From Nitrospirillum viridazoti CBAmc (GTDB lineage Bacteria > Pseudomonadota > Alphaproteobacteria > Azospirillales > Azospirillaceae): DNA of 64,000 bases. The stretch covers positions 1 through 64,000 of the forward strand of contig NZ_CP022110.1 in the NCBI RefSeq assembly GCF_000730165.1. The letters run 5' to 3'. Below the pieces are notes generated by a model that was given only the letters and a program-made list of their open reading frames with translations, did no database searches and was not told the DNA's origin. A program made the position numbers and the translations under genes. This document shows, piece after piece, positions 43,970-52,744 of the stretch (within the stretch, counting starts at the first letter, position 1; each line of letters begins with the position of its first letter).

Positions 43970-44944
43970 TTACGGCAGCAGCACTGTGGAACCGGTGGTG
44001 CGGCGGGCTTCCAGGGCGGTGTGGGCCTGGGCCGCGTCCTTCAGGGCGAAGGTCTGGCGCACGTCGATCTTCACCTTGCCGGACAGCACGGCGGTGAACA
44101 GGGCGTTGGCGCTGTCGCGCAACTCCTTCGTGGTGGCGACGTAGCCGCCCAGGGAGGGCCGGGTCAGGAACAGCGAGCCCTTGGTGTTCAGGATGCCGAT
44201 GTCCACGGCGCCCACGGGGCCGGAGGCGTTGCCGAAGCTGACCATGGTGCCCAGGCGGCTGAGGCAGTCCAGGCTCTGGTAGAAGGTGTCCTTGCCGATG
44301 CTGTCGTAGACGACCGGCACGCCCTGGCCGTCGGTGATCTGCTTCACCCGCTCCACGAAGTTCTCGCGGGTGTAGACGATGGTGTGGTCGCAGCCGTGGG
44401 CACGGGCCAAGTCGGCCTTCTCGTCCGAACCGACGGTGCCGATGACGGTGGCGCCCAGGGCCTTGGCCCACTGGCAGGCGATCAGCCCCACCCCGCCGGC
44501 GGCGGCGTGGAGCAGGATGGTCTGCCCCGGCTTCACCGGGAAGGTGCGGTGCAGCAGGTAGTGCGCGGTCAGGCCCTGCAGCAGCATGGCCGCGCCCGTC
44601 TGGTCGTTGATGCCGTCAGGCAGGTGGATGAGGCGCTCCGCCGGGTACAGCCGCGCCTCGGCATAGCCGCCGGTGCCCCCGGTGCAATAGCCGACACGGT
44701 CGCCGATCTTGAAGTCGTAAACATCCGGCCCCACGGCCTCAACCACGCCGGCGGCCTCCATACCCGGGATCAGGGGCAGCGGGTTCTTGTAGAGGCCGGT
44801 GCGGACATAGATGTCGATGTAATTCAGGCCCACGGCCGTCTGGTGCAGCCGGACTTGGCCGGGGCCAGGCTCCCCCACCGTCACCTCCTCCCACTTCATC
44901 ACTTCCGGACCGCCGGTCTGATGGATGCGGATGGCGTGGACCAT
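43970..44944 (-). CDS. qor: Quinone oxidoreductase (zinc-free MDR family)
   Basis: A 324-residue NADPH:quinone reductase of the medium-chain dehydrogenase superfamily, without zinc ligands. Signatures are GLNYIDIYVRTGLY near residue 40, PGMEAAGVVEAVGPDV, the NADP loop HAAAGGVGLIACQWAKALGA (about residues 145-165), and C-terminal GSTVLLP. Substrates are small quinones or other electrophiles. A perfect 14-bp inverted repeat lies 42 bases upstream of its start, between it and the dienelactone hydrolase gene. Confidence 0.92.
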   Translation of the reverse strand: MVHAIRIHQTGGPEVMKWEEVTVGEPGPGQVRLHQTAVGLNYIDIYVRTGLYKNPLPLIPGMEAAGVVEAVGPDVYDFKIGDRVGYCTGGTGGYAEARLYPAERLIHLPDGINDQTGAAMLLQGLTAHYLLHRTFPVKPGQTILLHAAAGGVGLIACQWAKALGATVIGTVGSDEKADLARAHGCDHTIVYTRENFVERVKQITDGQGVPVVYDSIGKDTFYQSLDCLSRLGTMVSFGNASGPVGAVDIGILNTKGSLFLTRPSLGGYVATTKELRDSANALFTAVLSGKVKIDVRQTFALKDAAQAHTALEARRTTGSTVLLP

Positions 44945-44985
44945 GGTTGGCTCCTGCGGAGGGGGAATTTAGCGGTGGTTCAGAC

Positions 44986-45016
44986 CAGCGACATGAGGCT
45001 AGGCCTCATGTCGCTG
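44986..45016. repeat. Perfect 14-bp inverted repeat between the hydrolase and qor
   Basis: Arms 44986-44999 and 45003-45016 (core AGCGACATGAGGC and complement) with the spacer TAG. No T-run follows in either direction, so it is more likely an operator or structured leader than an intrinsic terminator. Confidence 0.55.
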
Positions 45017-45076
45017 TAGGGCGCGGCGAGAATGGCCAAGCCGGCGAATGCCGGCGCTTGGCGCCTGGCGGAAAAC

Positions 45077-45772
45077 TTAGGACAGTGTCTCTTTCAGGAA
45101 GGTGGCGGTGCGCTGGTTGGCCAGATCGGCCGCCTTGGCGTCGTAGTGCTCCCCACCCACGCGGGCGAAGGCGTGATCCTGCTCCGGGTAGACGTGCTGG
45201 ACGATCAGGTGGTTGCCCTCGATGGCGGCGTTCACCTTGGCCCGGGTCTCGTCGGAGGAGAATTTGTCCTTGCCGGCGGTGTGCAGCATCAGCGGCTTGG
45301 TGATGGCGCTGACCTCGCCCAAGGCGCCGTCCAGGCCCACGCCGTAATAGCTGACGTTGGCGTCGGCGTCGGACCGGGTGGCCATCAGGAAGGCCAGCTT
45401 GCCGCCCAGGCAATAGCCCAGGGTGCCCACCTTGCCGCCCGTCGCCTCATGCCCGCGCAGGAAGTCCACGGTGGCGATCAGGTCCTCTACCCCGCTGGCT
45501 TCGCTGAAGCCGTTGTACAGCTGGAAGGCCCGCTGCCATTCGGCCTCGGTCTGGTCGGTCAGTTGCACGCCAGGCTCCTGGCGCCAGAACAGGTCGGGAC
45601 AGATGGCGGTGTAGCCCAGGGCGGCGTAATGGTCGCACAGCGCGCGCATGTTGGCGTTGACGCCAAAGATCTCCTGGATCAGCACCAGGCCCGGGCCCTT
45701 GCCGCCGGCCGGGATCGCCAGGTACGCGTCAAAACTACCGCCATCGGTGGCGTTGATCGTCACGGTGGTCAT
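45077..45772 (-). CDS. Dienelactone hydrolase family protein
   Basis: A 231-residue alpha/beta hydrolase with the Cys-His-Asp triad of the dienelactone hydrolase family: Cys121 in GYCLGGK, Asp in AGKDKFS near residue 175 and His in PEQDHAFARVG near residue 205. EIFGVNANMRALCDHYAALGY near residue 34 is the family motif. No signal peptide. No other ring-cleavage genes are nearby, so the substrate is likely a general lactone or ester. A GTGA-N6-TCAC element (45872-45885) lies about 100 bases upstream. Confidence 0.9.
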   Translation of the reverse strand: MTTVTINATDGGSFDAYLAIPAGGKGPGLVLIQEIFGVNANMRALCDHYAALGYTAICPDLFWRQEPGVQLTDQTEAEWQRAFQLYNGFSEASGVEDLIATVDFLRGHEATGGKVGTLGYCLGGKLAFLMATRSDADANVSYYGVGLDGALGEVSAITKPLMLHTAGKDKFSSDETRAKVNAAIEGNHLIVQHVYPEQDHAFARVGGEHYDAKAADLANQRTATFLKETLS

Positions 45773-45871
45773 GCTGCGCTACCCCTTTGATTTGGTTGTC
45801 GAATGCTTATGGTTAAAACACGCGTCGTTTCTTAATCACCCATAGTAACGATTGGGCGGGGGCCTGTCACC

Positions 45872-45885
45872 GTGACGTCCATCAC
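45872..45885. promoter_or_regulatory. CRP/FNR-like palindrome
   Basis: GTGA-N6-TCAC, matching the core of cAMP-receptor-type sites, in the gap between the DUF255 gene stop and the dienelactone hydrolase start. Chance occurrence is quite possible. Confidence 0.25.
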
Positions 45886-45904
45886 TAGGACACTATGGGG
45901 CACC

Positions 45905-47965
45905 TCACTGGCTGGAAGCGCTAGCGGCCAGCAGATCGGCTAGCGCTTCCGGTGTGGTCACGGGCAGGGAGCACCGCATGTCCTGACAGACATAGGCTGT
46001 GGCCCGGCCGTCCACCATGGCCTTGCCTGCCGCCGGATGCGGCTCCGGCAGATTTTGTCCGGGCGCCAGGCGGCTGACCACCAGGGTTGGGCGCGACTGG
46101 GCGCGCAGGACGGCGTTAAAGGGCTCCAGGTCGTCGCCCTCGCCCACCAGCACGACATGCACGCCGCTCAGCAGTGTCTCGGCCATGTTGAGGAAGGTGG
46201 AGAGCGGGAAGAAGTTGCGGCCCAATTCCCCGCTGAAGGCGGACATCAGGGTGTCGGCTCGGGCACGGTAGCGGTCCTGGCCGGTCAACAGCCACAGGCG
46301 GGTGAGGTTGCCCAGCTGGGTGCCGTTGCCGGCGGGCACGGCGTTGTCATGGGCGTGGCGCGGGCGGACCAGCAGGTCGCCCACGTCGTCGGCGGTGGTG
46401 TAATAGCCGCCGTCCGCTTCATCCCAGAAATGACGGTCCAGGGTGTCCGTCCAGCGCGCGGCCTGATCCAGGAAGGCGACGTCACCGGTGATCTCGTGCA
46501 GGGTCAGGGCGGCCTTCCCCATGTTGGCGTAGTCTTCCAGCAGGCCGGCATGGCGGGCCCTGCCGCCGCGGCCGCTGTGGTACAGGCGGTCCAGCCCATC
46601 CCGGCCAGTATGGCCCAGGCTTGTTACAACATGGCGGTAGGCGCCGATGGCGGCCTCGATCCAGCCCGGATGCTCAAAGACGAAACCGGCGCGGGCCAGG
46701 GCCGCGATCATCAGGCCGTTCCAGTCGGCCAGCACCTTGTCGTCCCAGCCGGGGCGGATGCGCAGCGCCCGGGCCTTCAGCAGGCGGGCGCGGGCATGGG
46801 CCAGGCGGTTTTCCTCGGCGCTGCCCGGCGCCAGGGGCGTGCGCCGGTTCAGGATGGTATGGCCTTCCCAGTTGCCCAGCTCGGTCACGTCATAGTGGGC
46901 ACAGAACAGCTCGGCATCCTCACCCAGCAGGCGGTCGATTTCCGCCTTGGTCCAGACGTAGAAGCGGCCCTCCTCCCCCTCGCTGTCGGCATCCAGGGTG
47001 GCGCCAAAGGCACCGCCGGGCACCTTCATCTCGTTCAGCACCCAGCCCACGGTCTCGCGCACGCGAACCTCCAGCAGGGGATCCTGTGTGCCCTGCCAGA
47101 CCTGGGTCATCAGCGCCACCAGCTGGGCGTTGTCGTACAGCATCTTCTCGAAGTGCGGGACCAGCCACTGCTCGTCCGTGGAATAGCGGGCGAAGCCGCC
47201 GGCCAGGTGGTCGTAGATGCCGCCGTTGGCCATGTGGGTCAGGGTGGTGATGACGGCGTCGCGCAGGTCCGTGCGGCCGGTGCGCAGATGGGCGCGCCAC
47301 AACAAGTCGAAAATGCTGGGCTGCGGAAACTTGGGTGCGCCGTTGATACCGCCCAGGAAGGGGTCGACCTCACGCACCAGGCGGTCTGCCACGGCATTCA
47401 GGGCGCCTACGGTGATAGCCTCGCCCGGGTTGCCCTGCGACAACCGGGCGAGCGCGTCCCCTAAGGCCTTCACGTTGCGGCTGACCTTGCCGGGGTCTTG
47501 GGCATAGGTTTCGGCCACGCCCTGCAGCACGTCGGGGAATCCGGGACGGCCATAGCGGCCGCTGGGGGGGAAATAGGTGCCGCCCCAGAACGGCTCCCCC
47601 TTGGGTGTCAGGAACATGGTCAGGGGCCAGCCGCCCTGCTGGCCCAGCAGGGACAAGGCCTGCTGGTAGACCTGGTCCACGTCCGGCCGTTCTTCCCGGT
47701 CCACCTTGATGTTGATGAACAGGTCGTTCATCAGGGAGGATATGGCCTGGTTCTCGAAGCTTTCATGGGCCATGACGTGGCACCAATGGCAGGCGGCATA
47801 GCCCACGGACAGCAGGATGGGTTTGCCCGCCGCCTGGGCCTCGGCGAAGGCCTCCGGCCCCCAGGCACGCCAGTGCACGGGGTTGTCCTTGTGCTGCAGC
47901 AGATAGGGGCTGGTCTCGTGAACCAGCAGGTTTTCCGCCGCTTGTGTCGTATCCGATGCCGCCAT
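45905..47965 (-). CDS. DUF255 thioredoxin-domain protein (YyaL/spermatogenesis-associated 20 family)
   Basis: A 686-residue protein. The N-terminal DUF255 thioredoxin-like domain starts [17 protein letters not shown] and holds C59-HW-C62 in ACHWCHVM, followed by [14 protein letters not shown] and [11 protein letters not shown]. The rest is an (alpha/alpha)6 glycosidase-like barrel, including [13 protein letters not shown]-type sequence (here [13 protein letters not shown]) near residue 270. The family is widespread from bacteria to humans with no firmly known activity; redox or carbohydrate roles are suggested. No signal peptide. Divergent from the DUF6489 gene, with a 9-bp perfect inverted repeat in the gap. 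Confidence 0.93.
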   Translation of the reverse strand: MAASDTTQAAENLLVHETSPYLLQHKDNPVHWRAWGPEAFAEAQAAGKPILLSVGYAACHWCHVMAHESFENQAISSLMNDLFINIKVDREERPDVDQVYQQALSLLGQQGGWPLTMFLTPKGEPFWGGTYFPPSGRYGRPGFPDVLQGVAETYAQDPGKVSRNVKALGDALARLSQGNPGEAITVGALNAVADRLVREVDPFLGGINGAPKFPQPSIFDLLWRAHLRTGRTDLRDAVITTLTHMANGGIYDHLAGGFARYSTDEQWLVPHFEKMLYDNAQLVALMTQVWQGTQDPLLEVRVRETVGWVLNEMKVPGGAFGATLDADSEGEEGRFYVWTKAEIDRLLGEDAELFCAHYDVTELGNWEGHTILNRRTPLAPGSAEENRLAHARARLLKARALRIRPGWDDKVLADWNGLMIAALARAGFVFEHPGWIEAAIGAYRHVVTSLGHTGRDGLDRLYHSGRGGRARHAGLLEDYANMGKAALTLHEITGDVAFLDQAARWTDTLDRHFWDEADGGYYTTADDVGDLLVRPRHAHDNAVPAGNGTQLGNLTRLWLLTGQDRYRARADTLMSAFSGELGRNFFPLSTFLNMAETLLSGVHVVLVGEGDDLEPFNAVLRAQSRPTLVVSRLAPGQNLPEPHPAAGKAMVDGRATAYVCQDMRCSLPVTTPEALADLLAASASSQ

Positions 47966-48025
47966 GGGGGGTCACGCTCTCCACAGAATGATGCGGTCGT
48001 TTAAGGACCAGTGCCGCTTTGCCCC

Positions 48026-48047
48026 CACTGTAGCCTCCGCTACAGTG
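48026..48047. promoter_or_regulatory. Perfect inverted repeat in the divergent DUF255/DUF6489 promoter region
   Basis: Arms CACTGTAGC (48026-48034) and GCTACAGTG (48039-48047) with the spacer CTCC, 61 bases from the DUF255 start and 98 from the DUF6489 start. Candidate operator shared by the two genes. Confidence 0.42.
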
Positions 48048-48144
48048 AAGGTCAGAAAAAAGAGGCGGTATTTCGGGGGTATATCCCTGTTAGTCGCCCC
48101 GCCATGCGCCTTTAGAGTCCAACCGAACAGGAAGGTCTGCCCCC

Positions 48145-48399
48145 ATGAAAATCACCGTCGACGTTGATTGCACCCCGGAAGAGGCCCGTGCTTTCCTGGG
48201 CCTGCCGGACGTGAAGCCCATGCAGGACGCCCTGATGCGGCAGATGCAGGACCGCATGAGCGCCAACCTGGCCGCCATGGATCCGGACGCCCTGCTGAAG
48301 ACTTGGCTGCCCGTGGGCATCCAGGGGTTCGAGCAGATGCAGAAAATGATGTGGAACCAGATGACCTCCGCCATGGGCGGGGGCAAGGACGCGAAGTGA
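48145..48399 (+). CDS. DUF6489 family small protein
   Basis: An 84-residue soluble protein: MKITVDVDCTPEEARAFLGLPDVKPMQD, then a Met-rich helical part (about ten Met residues) ending in MGGGKDAK. It matches the DUF6489 family of alphaproteobacteria, whose function is unknown. The gene overlaps the following [2Fe-2S] protein gene by four bases (GTGA), and both precede mnmE. Translational coupling suggests related roles. No membrane segment or catalytic motif is seen. Confidence 0.85.
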   Translation: MKITVDVDCTPEEARAFLGLPDVKPMQDALMRQMQDRMSANLAAMDPDALLKTWLPVGIQGFEQMQKMMWNQMTSAMGGGKDAK

Positions 48400-48770
48400 C
48401 CGATCCCGCACCCTATTTCGACCGTCACGTTTTCTTTTGCACCAATGAGCGTGCGCCGGGCCACCCCCGAGGATGCTGCAAGGAGAAGGGTTCCGAGGCC
48501 CTGCGCGACCACATGAAAGCCGCCGCCAAGGAGGCCGGCCTGGGCAAGAGGGTCAGGGTCAACGCCGCCGGCTGTCTGGACCGGTGCGAACTGGGGCCGA
48601 CGCTGGTCATCTATCCGGAGGGCGTCTGGTACACCTGCGCCACCCCCGGCGACGTCGATGAAATTGTGAAGACTCACCTGGTGGAGGGCGGCCGGGTGGA
48701 CCGCTTGATGCTATATCCGGATGAGAAAGTGCCGGCGCACCGCGCCCGCAAAGCCGCTGCCGCAGACTGA
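48396..48770 (+). CDS. Thioredoxin-like [2Fe-2S] ferredoxin family protein
   Basis: A 124-residue protein with HVFFCTNERAPGHPRGCC and NAAGCLDRCELGP, giving Cys15, Cys27/28, Cys60 and Cys64, the ligand pattern of thioredoxin-like [2Fe-2S] ferredoxins (related to the NuoE C-terminal fold). It likely carries electrons in the cytoplasm; the partner is unknown. The start is GTG at 48396 within the DUF6489 stop; a longer open frame upstream lies within that gene. It ends 11 bases before mnmE and may be co-transcribed with it. Confidence 0.88.
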   Translation: MTDPAPYFDRHVFFCTNERAPGHPRGCCKEKGSEALRDHMKAAAKEAGLGKRVRVNAAGCLDRCELGPTLVIYPEGVWYTCATPGDVDEIVKTHLVEGGRVDRLMLYPDEKVPAHRARKAAAAD

Positions 48771-48781
48771 CCTTACTCCCT

Positions 48782-50122
48782 ATGTCCCTCTATAGCACCG
48801 ACACCATCTTCGCCCTGGCCTCCGCCCCCGGCCGGGGCGGTGTCCAGGTTATCCGCCTGTCCGGCCCGGCGGCAGGAACCGCCCTGCCCGCCCTGACGCG
48901 CAGGCCCCTGCCCCCGCCCCGCCGGGCCACGTTGGCGCGGCTGCATGACCAGGCGGGCGAGGTGTTCGACCAGGCGCTGGTGCTGTGGTTCCCGGGGCCG
49001 GACAGCTTCACCGGCGAGGATGTGGCGGAACTGCACCTGCATGGCGGTCGCGCCGTGCTGGCCGCCGCCAGCGAGGCGTTGACCGCCCAGGGATTGCGTG
49101 TGGCGGAACCGGGGGAATTCAGCCGCCGCGCCTTTGAGGCGGGCAAGCTGGACCTGACCGAGGCGGAAGCCATCGCCGATCTGGTCGATGCCGAGACCGC
49201 GGCCCAGCGTCGCCAAGCTCTGCGCCAGATGGAAGGCGCCCTGGGTGCCCTGTACGAGGGTTGGCGACATCGCCTGGTACGGGCGCTGGCCCATCTGGAG
49301 GCGGATATCGATTTCCCGGATGAGGACTTGCCCCACGGCCTGGCGCCGGCGGTGGTCCCCGTCTTGACAGGCCTGTACCAGGAAATCGGCGTCCACCTGG
49401 CCGACGGTCATCGTGGAGAACGGCTGCGCGACGGCTTTTCCATCGCCATCCTGGGGGCGCCCAACGCCGGCAAGTCCAGCTTGCTGAACGCCCTGGCGCG
49501 GCGGGACGCGGCCATCGTCTCCTCCACCGCCGGCACGACGCGCGATGTCATAGAGGTGAACCTGGACTTGGGCGGCTTCCCCGTCATCCTGGCCGACACT
49601 GCCGGTTTGCGCGACGCCGCCGATGAGATCGAGCGTGAGGGTATCCGCCGGGCGCTGGCCCGCGCGGAAAGGGCGGATCTGAAGCTGCTGGTGCTGGATT
49701 GTTCCACGTGGAACATCGGCGATATGGCGGAGGCCACCTTAGCTCTGGCCGATGGTGATGCGCTGGTGGTGCTGAACAAGCGCGACCTGTGTACCTACGT
49801 GCCATCCATGGTCGCCGGCCGCACCGCCATCGCCGTCTCCGCCGCCACCGGCGAAGGGCTGGCGGATCTGTTGGCGGCCCTGGAACGCATCGTCGGCGAT
49901 CGCCTGATGCCGGGCGCTGCCCCGTCCCTCACCCGTGCCCGCCATCGCCAGGCCCTGGAGGATTGCCGCGCCGCCCTGGCCCGCGCGCTGAGGGCCGATT
50001 TGCCAGAGCTGGCCGCGGAGGATGTTCGCCTGGCCGCCCGCGCCCTGGGCCGCATCACCGGCCGGGTGGATGTGGAAGACCTGCTGGACGTGATCTTCCG
50101 TGATTTTTGCATCGGGAAGTGA
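48782..50122 (+). CDS. mnmE: tRNA modification GTPase MnmE
   Basis: MnmE works with MnmG to make (carboxymethyl)aminomethyl-U34 in tRNA. The 446-residue protein has the N-terminal folate-binding domain (DTIFALASAPGRGGVQVIRLSGP), the G domain with G1 GAPNAGKSS near residues 225-233, G3 DTAGLRD and G4 NKRD, and the C-terminal FCIGK whose Cys is needed for modification. A parS-like site (49700-49715) lies within codons 307-311. It starts the conserved mnmE-mnmG-rsmG-parA-parB run. Confidence 0.97.
   Translation: MSLYSTDTIFALASAPGRGGVQVIRLSGPAAGTALPALTRRPLPPPRRATLARLHDQAGEVFDQALVLWFPGPDSFTGEDVAELHLHGGRAVLAAASEALTAQGLRVAEPGEFSRRAFEAGKLDLTEAEAIADLVDAETAAQRRQALRQMEGALGALYEGWRHRLVRALAHLEADIDFPDEDLPHGLAPAVVPVLTGLYQEIGVHLADGHRGERLRDGFSIAILGAPNAGKSSLLNALARRDAAIVSSTAGTTRDVIEVNLDLGGFPVILADTAGLRDAADEIEREGIRRALARAERADLKLLVLDCSTWNIGDMAEATLALADGDALVVLNKRDLCTYVPSMVAGRTAIAVSAATGEGLADLLAALERIVGDRLMPGAAPSLTRARHRQALEDCRAALARALRADLPELAAEDVRLAARALGRITGRVDVEDLLDVIFRDFCIGK
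49700..49715. promoter_or_regulatory. parS-type site inside mnmE
   Basis: TGTTCCACGTGGAACA, a perfect 16-base palindrome differing from canonical parS at two symmetric positions (T to C and A to G). It encodes Cys-Ser-Thr-Trp-Asn in the G domain. Confidence 0.75.
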
Positions 50123-50136
50123 ATACCCCCGCGCTG

Positions 50137-50152
50137 TGTTTCACGTGAAACA
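50137..50152. promoter_or_regulatory. parS site between mnmE and mnmG
   Basis: Exact canonical parS palindrome TGTTTCACGTGAAACA, 15 bases after the mnmE stop. ParB binds such sites near oriC. Confidence 0.93.
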
Positions 50153-50231
50153 TGGGGCGAACATGGATTCATGGTGGTCATCCCCTGGCACCCTTTGACT
50201 CGCCCGCCCGCCGCCCCTAAAGTCCGGCGCC

Positions 50232-52139
50232 ATGCACACTTATGACGTCATCGTGGTTGGCGCCGGCCATGCCGGCTGCGAAGCGGCGGCCGCCGCTTCG
50301 CGGCTGGGCGCCCGTACCGCCCTGTACACCCATCGCCTCGACACGGTCGGGGAGATGAGCTGCAACCCGGCCATTGGTGGTTTGGGTAAGGGCCACCTTG
50401 TCCGTGAGATCGATGCCATGGACGGCGTCATGGGCCGGGTGACCGACCGTGCCGGCATCCAGTTCCGCGTGCTGAACAAATCCAAGGGTCCGGCGGTCCG
50501 CGGGCCGCGCGCCCAGGCGGACCGCAAGCTGTACCGCCACGCCATGCAGGCCATTCTGGCCGAGCAAGAGAACCTGACGCTGGTGGCCGCCGCTGTCGAG
50601 GACCTGGTGATCGACGGCCATGGTCGCGTGGGCGGCATCATCACCGCCAGCGGTGAGACAGTCCTGGCCGGTGCCGTGGTGTTGACCACAGGCACCTTCC
50701 TGCGCGGCCTGATCCACATTGGGGAGGAGAAGATCCCCGCCGGCCGCGTGGGTGAGGCGCCGGCCCTGGGCCTGTCCGACACGCTGCTGCGCGTGGGCTT
50801 TCCCCTGGGTCGGCTTAAGACCGGCACGCCACCGCGCCTGGACGGCCGAACCATCGATTGGGCCAGCCTTGAGATGCAGCCGGGCGATGATCCGCCCCCG
50901 CCCTTCTCCTATCTCACGGATCGGATCACCACACCGCAGGTGCCCTGCCACATCACCTGGACCAGTGCCCGCGTGCATGAGGTCATCCGCGCCAACCTGC
51001 ACCGCGCGCCCATGTATTCCGGCCAGATCGAGGGCATCGGCCCGCGCTATTGCCCGTCGGTGGAGGACAAGATCGTCCGCTTCGCCGATAAGGAGCGGCA
51101 CCAGATTTTCCTGGAGCCGGAGGGCCTGGACGACGACACCGTCTATCCCAACGGCATCTCCACCTCCTTGCCCCGCGATGTGCAGCTGGAGATCCTGAAA
51201 GCCATCCCAGGGCTGGAGCATGTCACCATGCTGCGGCCGGGCTATGCCATTGAATACGATTACGTCGATCCGCGCGAGCTGGGCCCGACGCTGGAGACGC
51301 GCCGCCTGCCCCGCTTGTTCCTGGCGGGCCAGATCAACGGCACCACGGGGTATGAGGAGGCGGCGGCTCAGGGCTTGGTGGCTGGCCTCAATGCGGCCCT
51401 GGCCGTGTCGGGTTCGGCACCCTTCGTCTTGGACCGTGCCGAATCCTATATCGGCGTGATGATCGACGACCTGATCACCCGTGGCACGTCGGAGCCCTAC
51501 CGCATGTTCACCAGCCGGGCTGAATATCGCCTGCTGCTGCGCGCCGACAACGCCGATCAACGCCTGACGCCGCGCGGGCTGTCGCTGGGCTGCGTGGGCG
51601 AGGTGCGGGCCGCCGCTTTCGGCGCCAAGCTGGCCGCCCTGGACCACGCCCGCCACGTGGCCGGCACCCTGTCGGCCACACCCAATGAGCTGGCCAAGCA
51701 TGGTCTGACCATCAACCAGGATGGCGTGCGCCGCAGCGTCGCCGACCTGCTGCGCTATCCCGACATCGACTTGGCCCGTCTGGGCGCCATTTGGCCGGAC
51801 CTGCGGGGCTTCTCGTCGGAGATCGCCGAGCAGGTGGAGATCGATGGGCGCTATGCCGGCTATCTCGACCGGCAGGAGGCTGACATCCGCGCCTTCCGCC
51901 GGGATGAAGCCCTGGCCTTGCCGGTCGATCTGGACGTGGACGCCATCGCCTCGCTATCCGCGGAAATCCGCACCAAGCTGCGCCAAGTGCGTCCCGCCAC
52001 CTTGGGGGCCGCCGCCCGTATGCCGGGCATGACGCCGGCGGCGCTGACAGCCCTGCTACGCCATGTGAAGAAGCGGCCTGCCCGCGGGACCGATCAGGAC
52101 GCCCCCGCCAATTCCGACGACACCACGAGTGCCGCATGA
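50232..52139 (+). CDS. mnmG: tRNA uridine-5-carboxymethylaminomethyl synthesis enzyme MnmG (GidA)
   Basis: FAD-dependent partner of MnmE. The 635-residue protein has the dinucleotide-binding start [16 protein letters not shown] (residues 4-19), [21 protein letters not shown] near residue 45, [11 protein letters not shown] near residue 155 with LKTGTPPRL, and [17 protein letters not shown] near residue 370. The C-terminal helical domain binds MnmE. It ends overlapping rsmG (ATGA). Between mnmE and mnmG lie 109 bases containing a parS site. Confidence 0.97.
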   Translation: MHTYDVIVVGAGHAGCEAAAAASRLGARTALYTHRLDTVGEMSCNPAIGGLGKGHLVREIDAMDGVMGRVTDRAGIQFRVLNKSKGPAVRGPRAQADRKLYRHAMQAILAEQENLTLVAAAVEDLVIDGHGRVGGIITASGETVLAGAVVLTTGTFLRGLIHIGEEKIPAGRVGEAPALGLSDTLLRVGFPLGRLKTGTPPRLDGRTIDWASLEMQPGDDPPPPFSYLTDRITTPQVPCHITWTSARVHEVIRANLHRAPMYSGQIEGIGPRYCPSVEDKIVRFADKERHQIFLEPEGLDDDTVYPNGISTSLPRDVQLEILKAIPGLEHVTMLRPGYAIEYDYVDPRELGPTLETRRLPRLFLAGQINGTTGYEEAAAQGLVAGLNAALAVSGSAPFVLDRAESYIGVMIDDLITRGTSEPYRMFTSRAEYRLLLRADNADQRLTPRGLSLGCVGEVRAAAFGAKLAALDHARHVAGTLSATPNELAKHGLTINQDGVRRSVADLLRYPDIDLARLGAIWPDLRGFSSEIAEQVEIDGRYAGYLDRQEADIRAFRRDEALALPVDLDVDAIASLSAEIRTKLRQVRPATLGAAARMPGMTPAALTALLRHVKKRPARGTDQDAPANSDDTTSAA

Positions 52140-52744
52140 CCCCTGCTGATTTCGCCAGCCGCTTCCATGTTTCACGTGAAACATTGGATCGGCTCACCAT
52201 CTATGCTCAGTTGCTGGCCAAGTGGAACCCAGCCATCAACCTGGTGGCCAAATCCACCGTACCGGATGTCTGGGACCGCCACATGGCGGATAGCGCCCAG
52301 CTGTACGCCCTGCTGCCCCCGGGCACGCGTACGCAGGTGGATATGGGCAGCGGCGCTGGATTTCCCGGCCTAGTCATGGCCATCCTGGGTGTACCGGATG
52401 TCCACCTGATCGAGAGTGACACGCGCAAGGCCACCTTTCTGCGGGAGGTGGCGCGCGCGACGGGAACCCCGGTGACCGTGCATGCCCAGCGCATCGAACA
52501 GGCGCCGGAGATCGCGGCCGACGTGGTCACGGCCCGCGCCTTGGCTGCCCTACCCGAACTGCTGGACTGGGGCTACCGTTTCCTGAAGCCGGGGGCCACG
52601 TGCCTCTTCCTGAAGGGCAGGACAGCCCCCGAGGAATTGACCCTGGCCGCCCAATCCTGGACAATGACCGTCTCCCAAGTCCCCAGCATCACGGACACAT
52701 CGGGGACCATCCTAATTCTTGGTGAGATTGCCCGTGCCCGCTGA
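52136..52744 (+). CDS. rsmG: 16S rRNA (guanine527-N7)-methyltransferase RsmG (GidB)
   Basis: Methylates G527 of 16S rRNA with SAM; its loss gives low-level streptomycin resistance in many bacteria. The 202-residue protein has [13 protein letters not shown] near residue 29, the SAM loop [16 protein letters not shown] (about residues 68-83) and [16 protein letters not shown] near residue 127. A canonical parS site is embedded at codons 11-16 (His-Val-Ser-Arg-Glu-Thr), as in other alphaproteobacterial rsmG genes. Its 3' end overlaps parA by 11 bases. Confidence 0.96.
   Translation: MTPADFASRFHVSRETLDRLTIYAQLLAKWNPAINLVAKSTVPDVWDRHMADSAQLYALLPPGTRTQVDMGSGAGFPGLVMAILGVPDVHLIESDTRKATFLREVARATGTPVTVHAQRIEQAPEIAADVVTARALAALPELLDWGYRFLKPGATCLFLKGRTAPEELTLAAQSWTMTVSQVPSITDTSGTILILGEIARAR
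52168..52183. promoter_or_regulatory. parS site inside the 5' end of rsmG
   Basis: Exact canonical TGTTTCACGTGAAACA, identical to the site at 50137, embedded in codons 11-16 of rsmG and 566 bases before parA. Confidence 0.93.
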
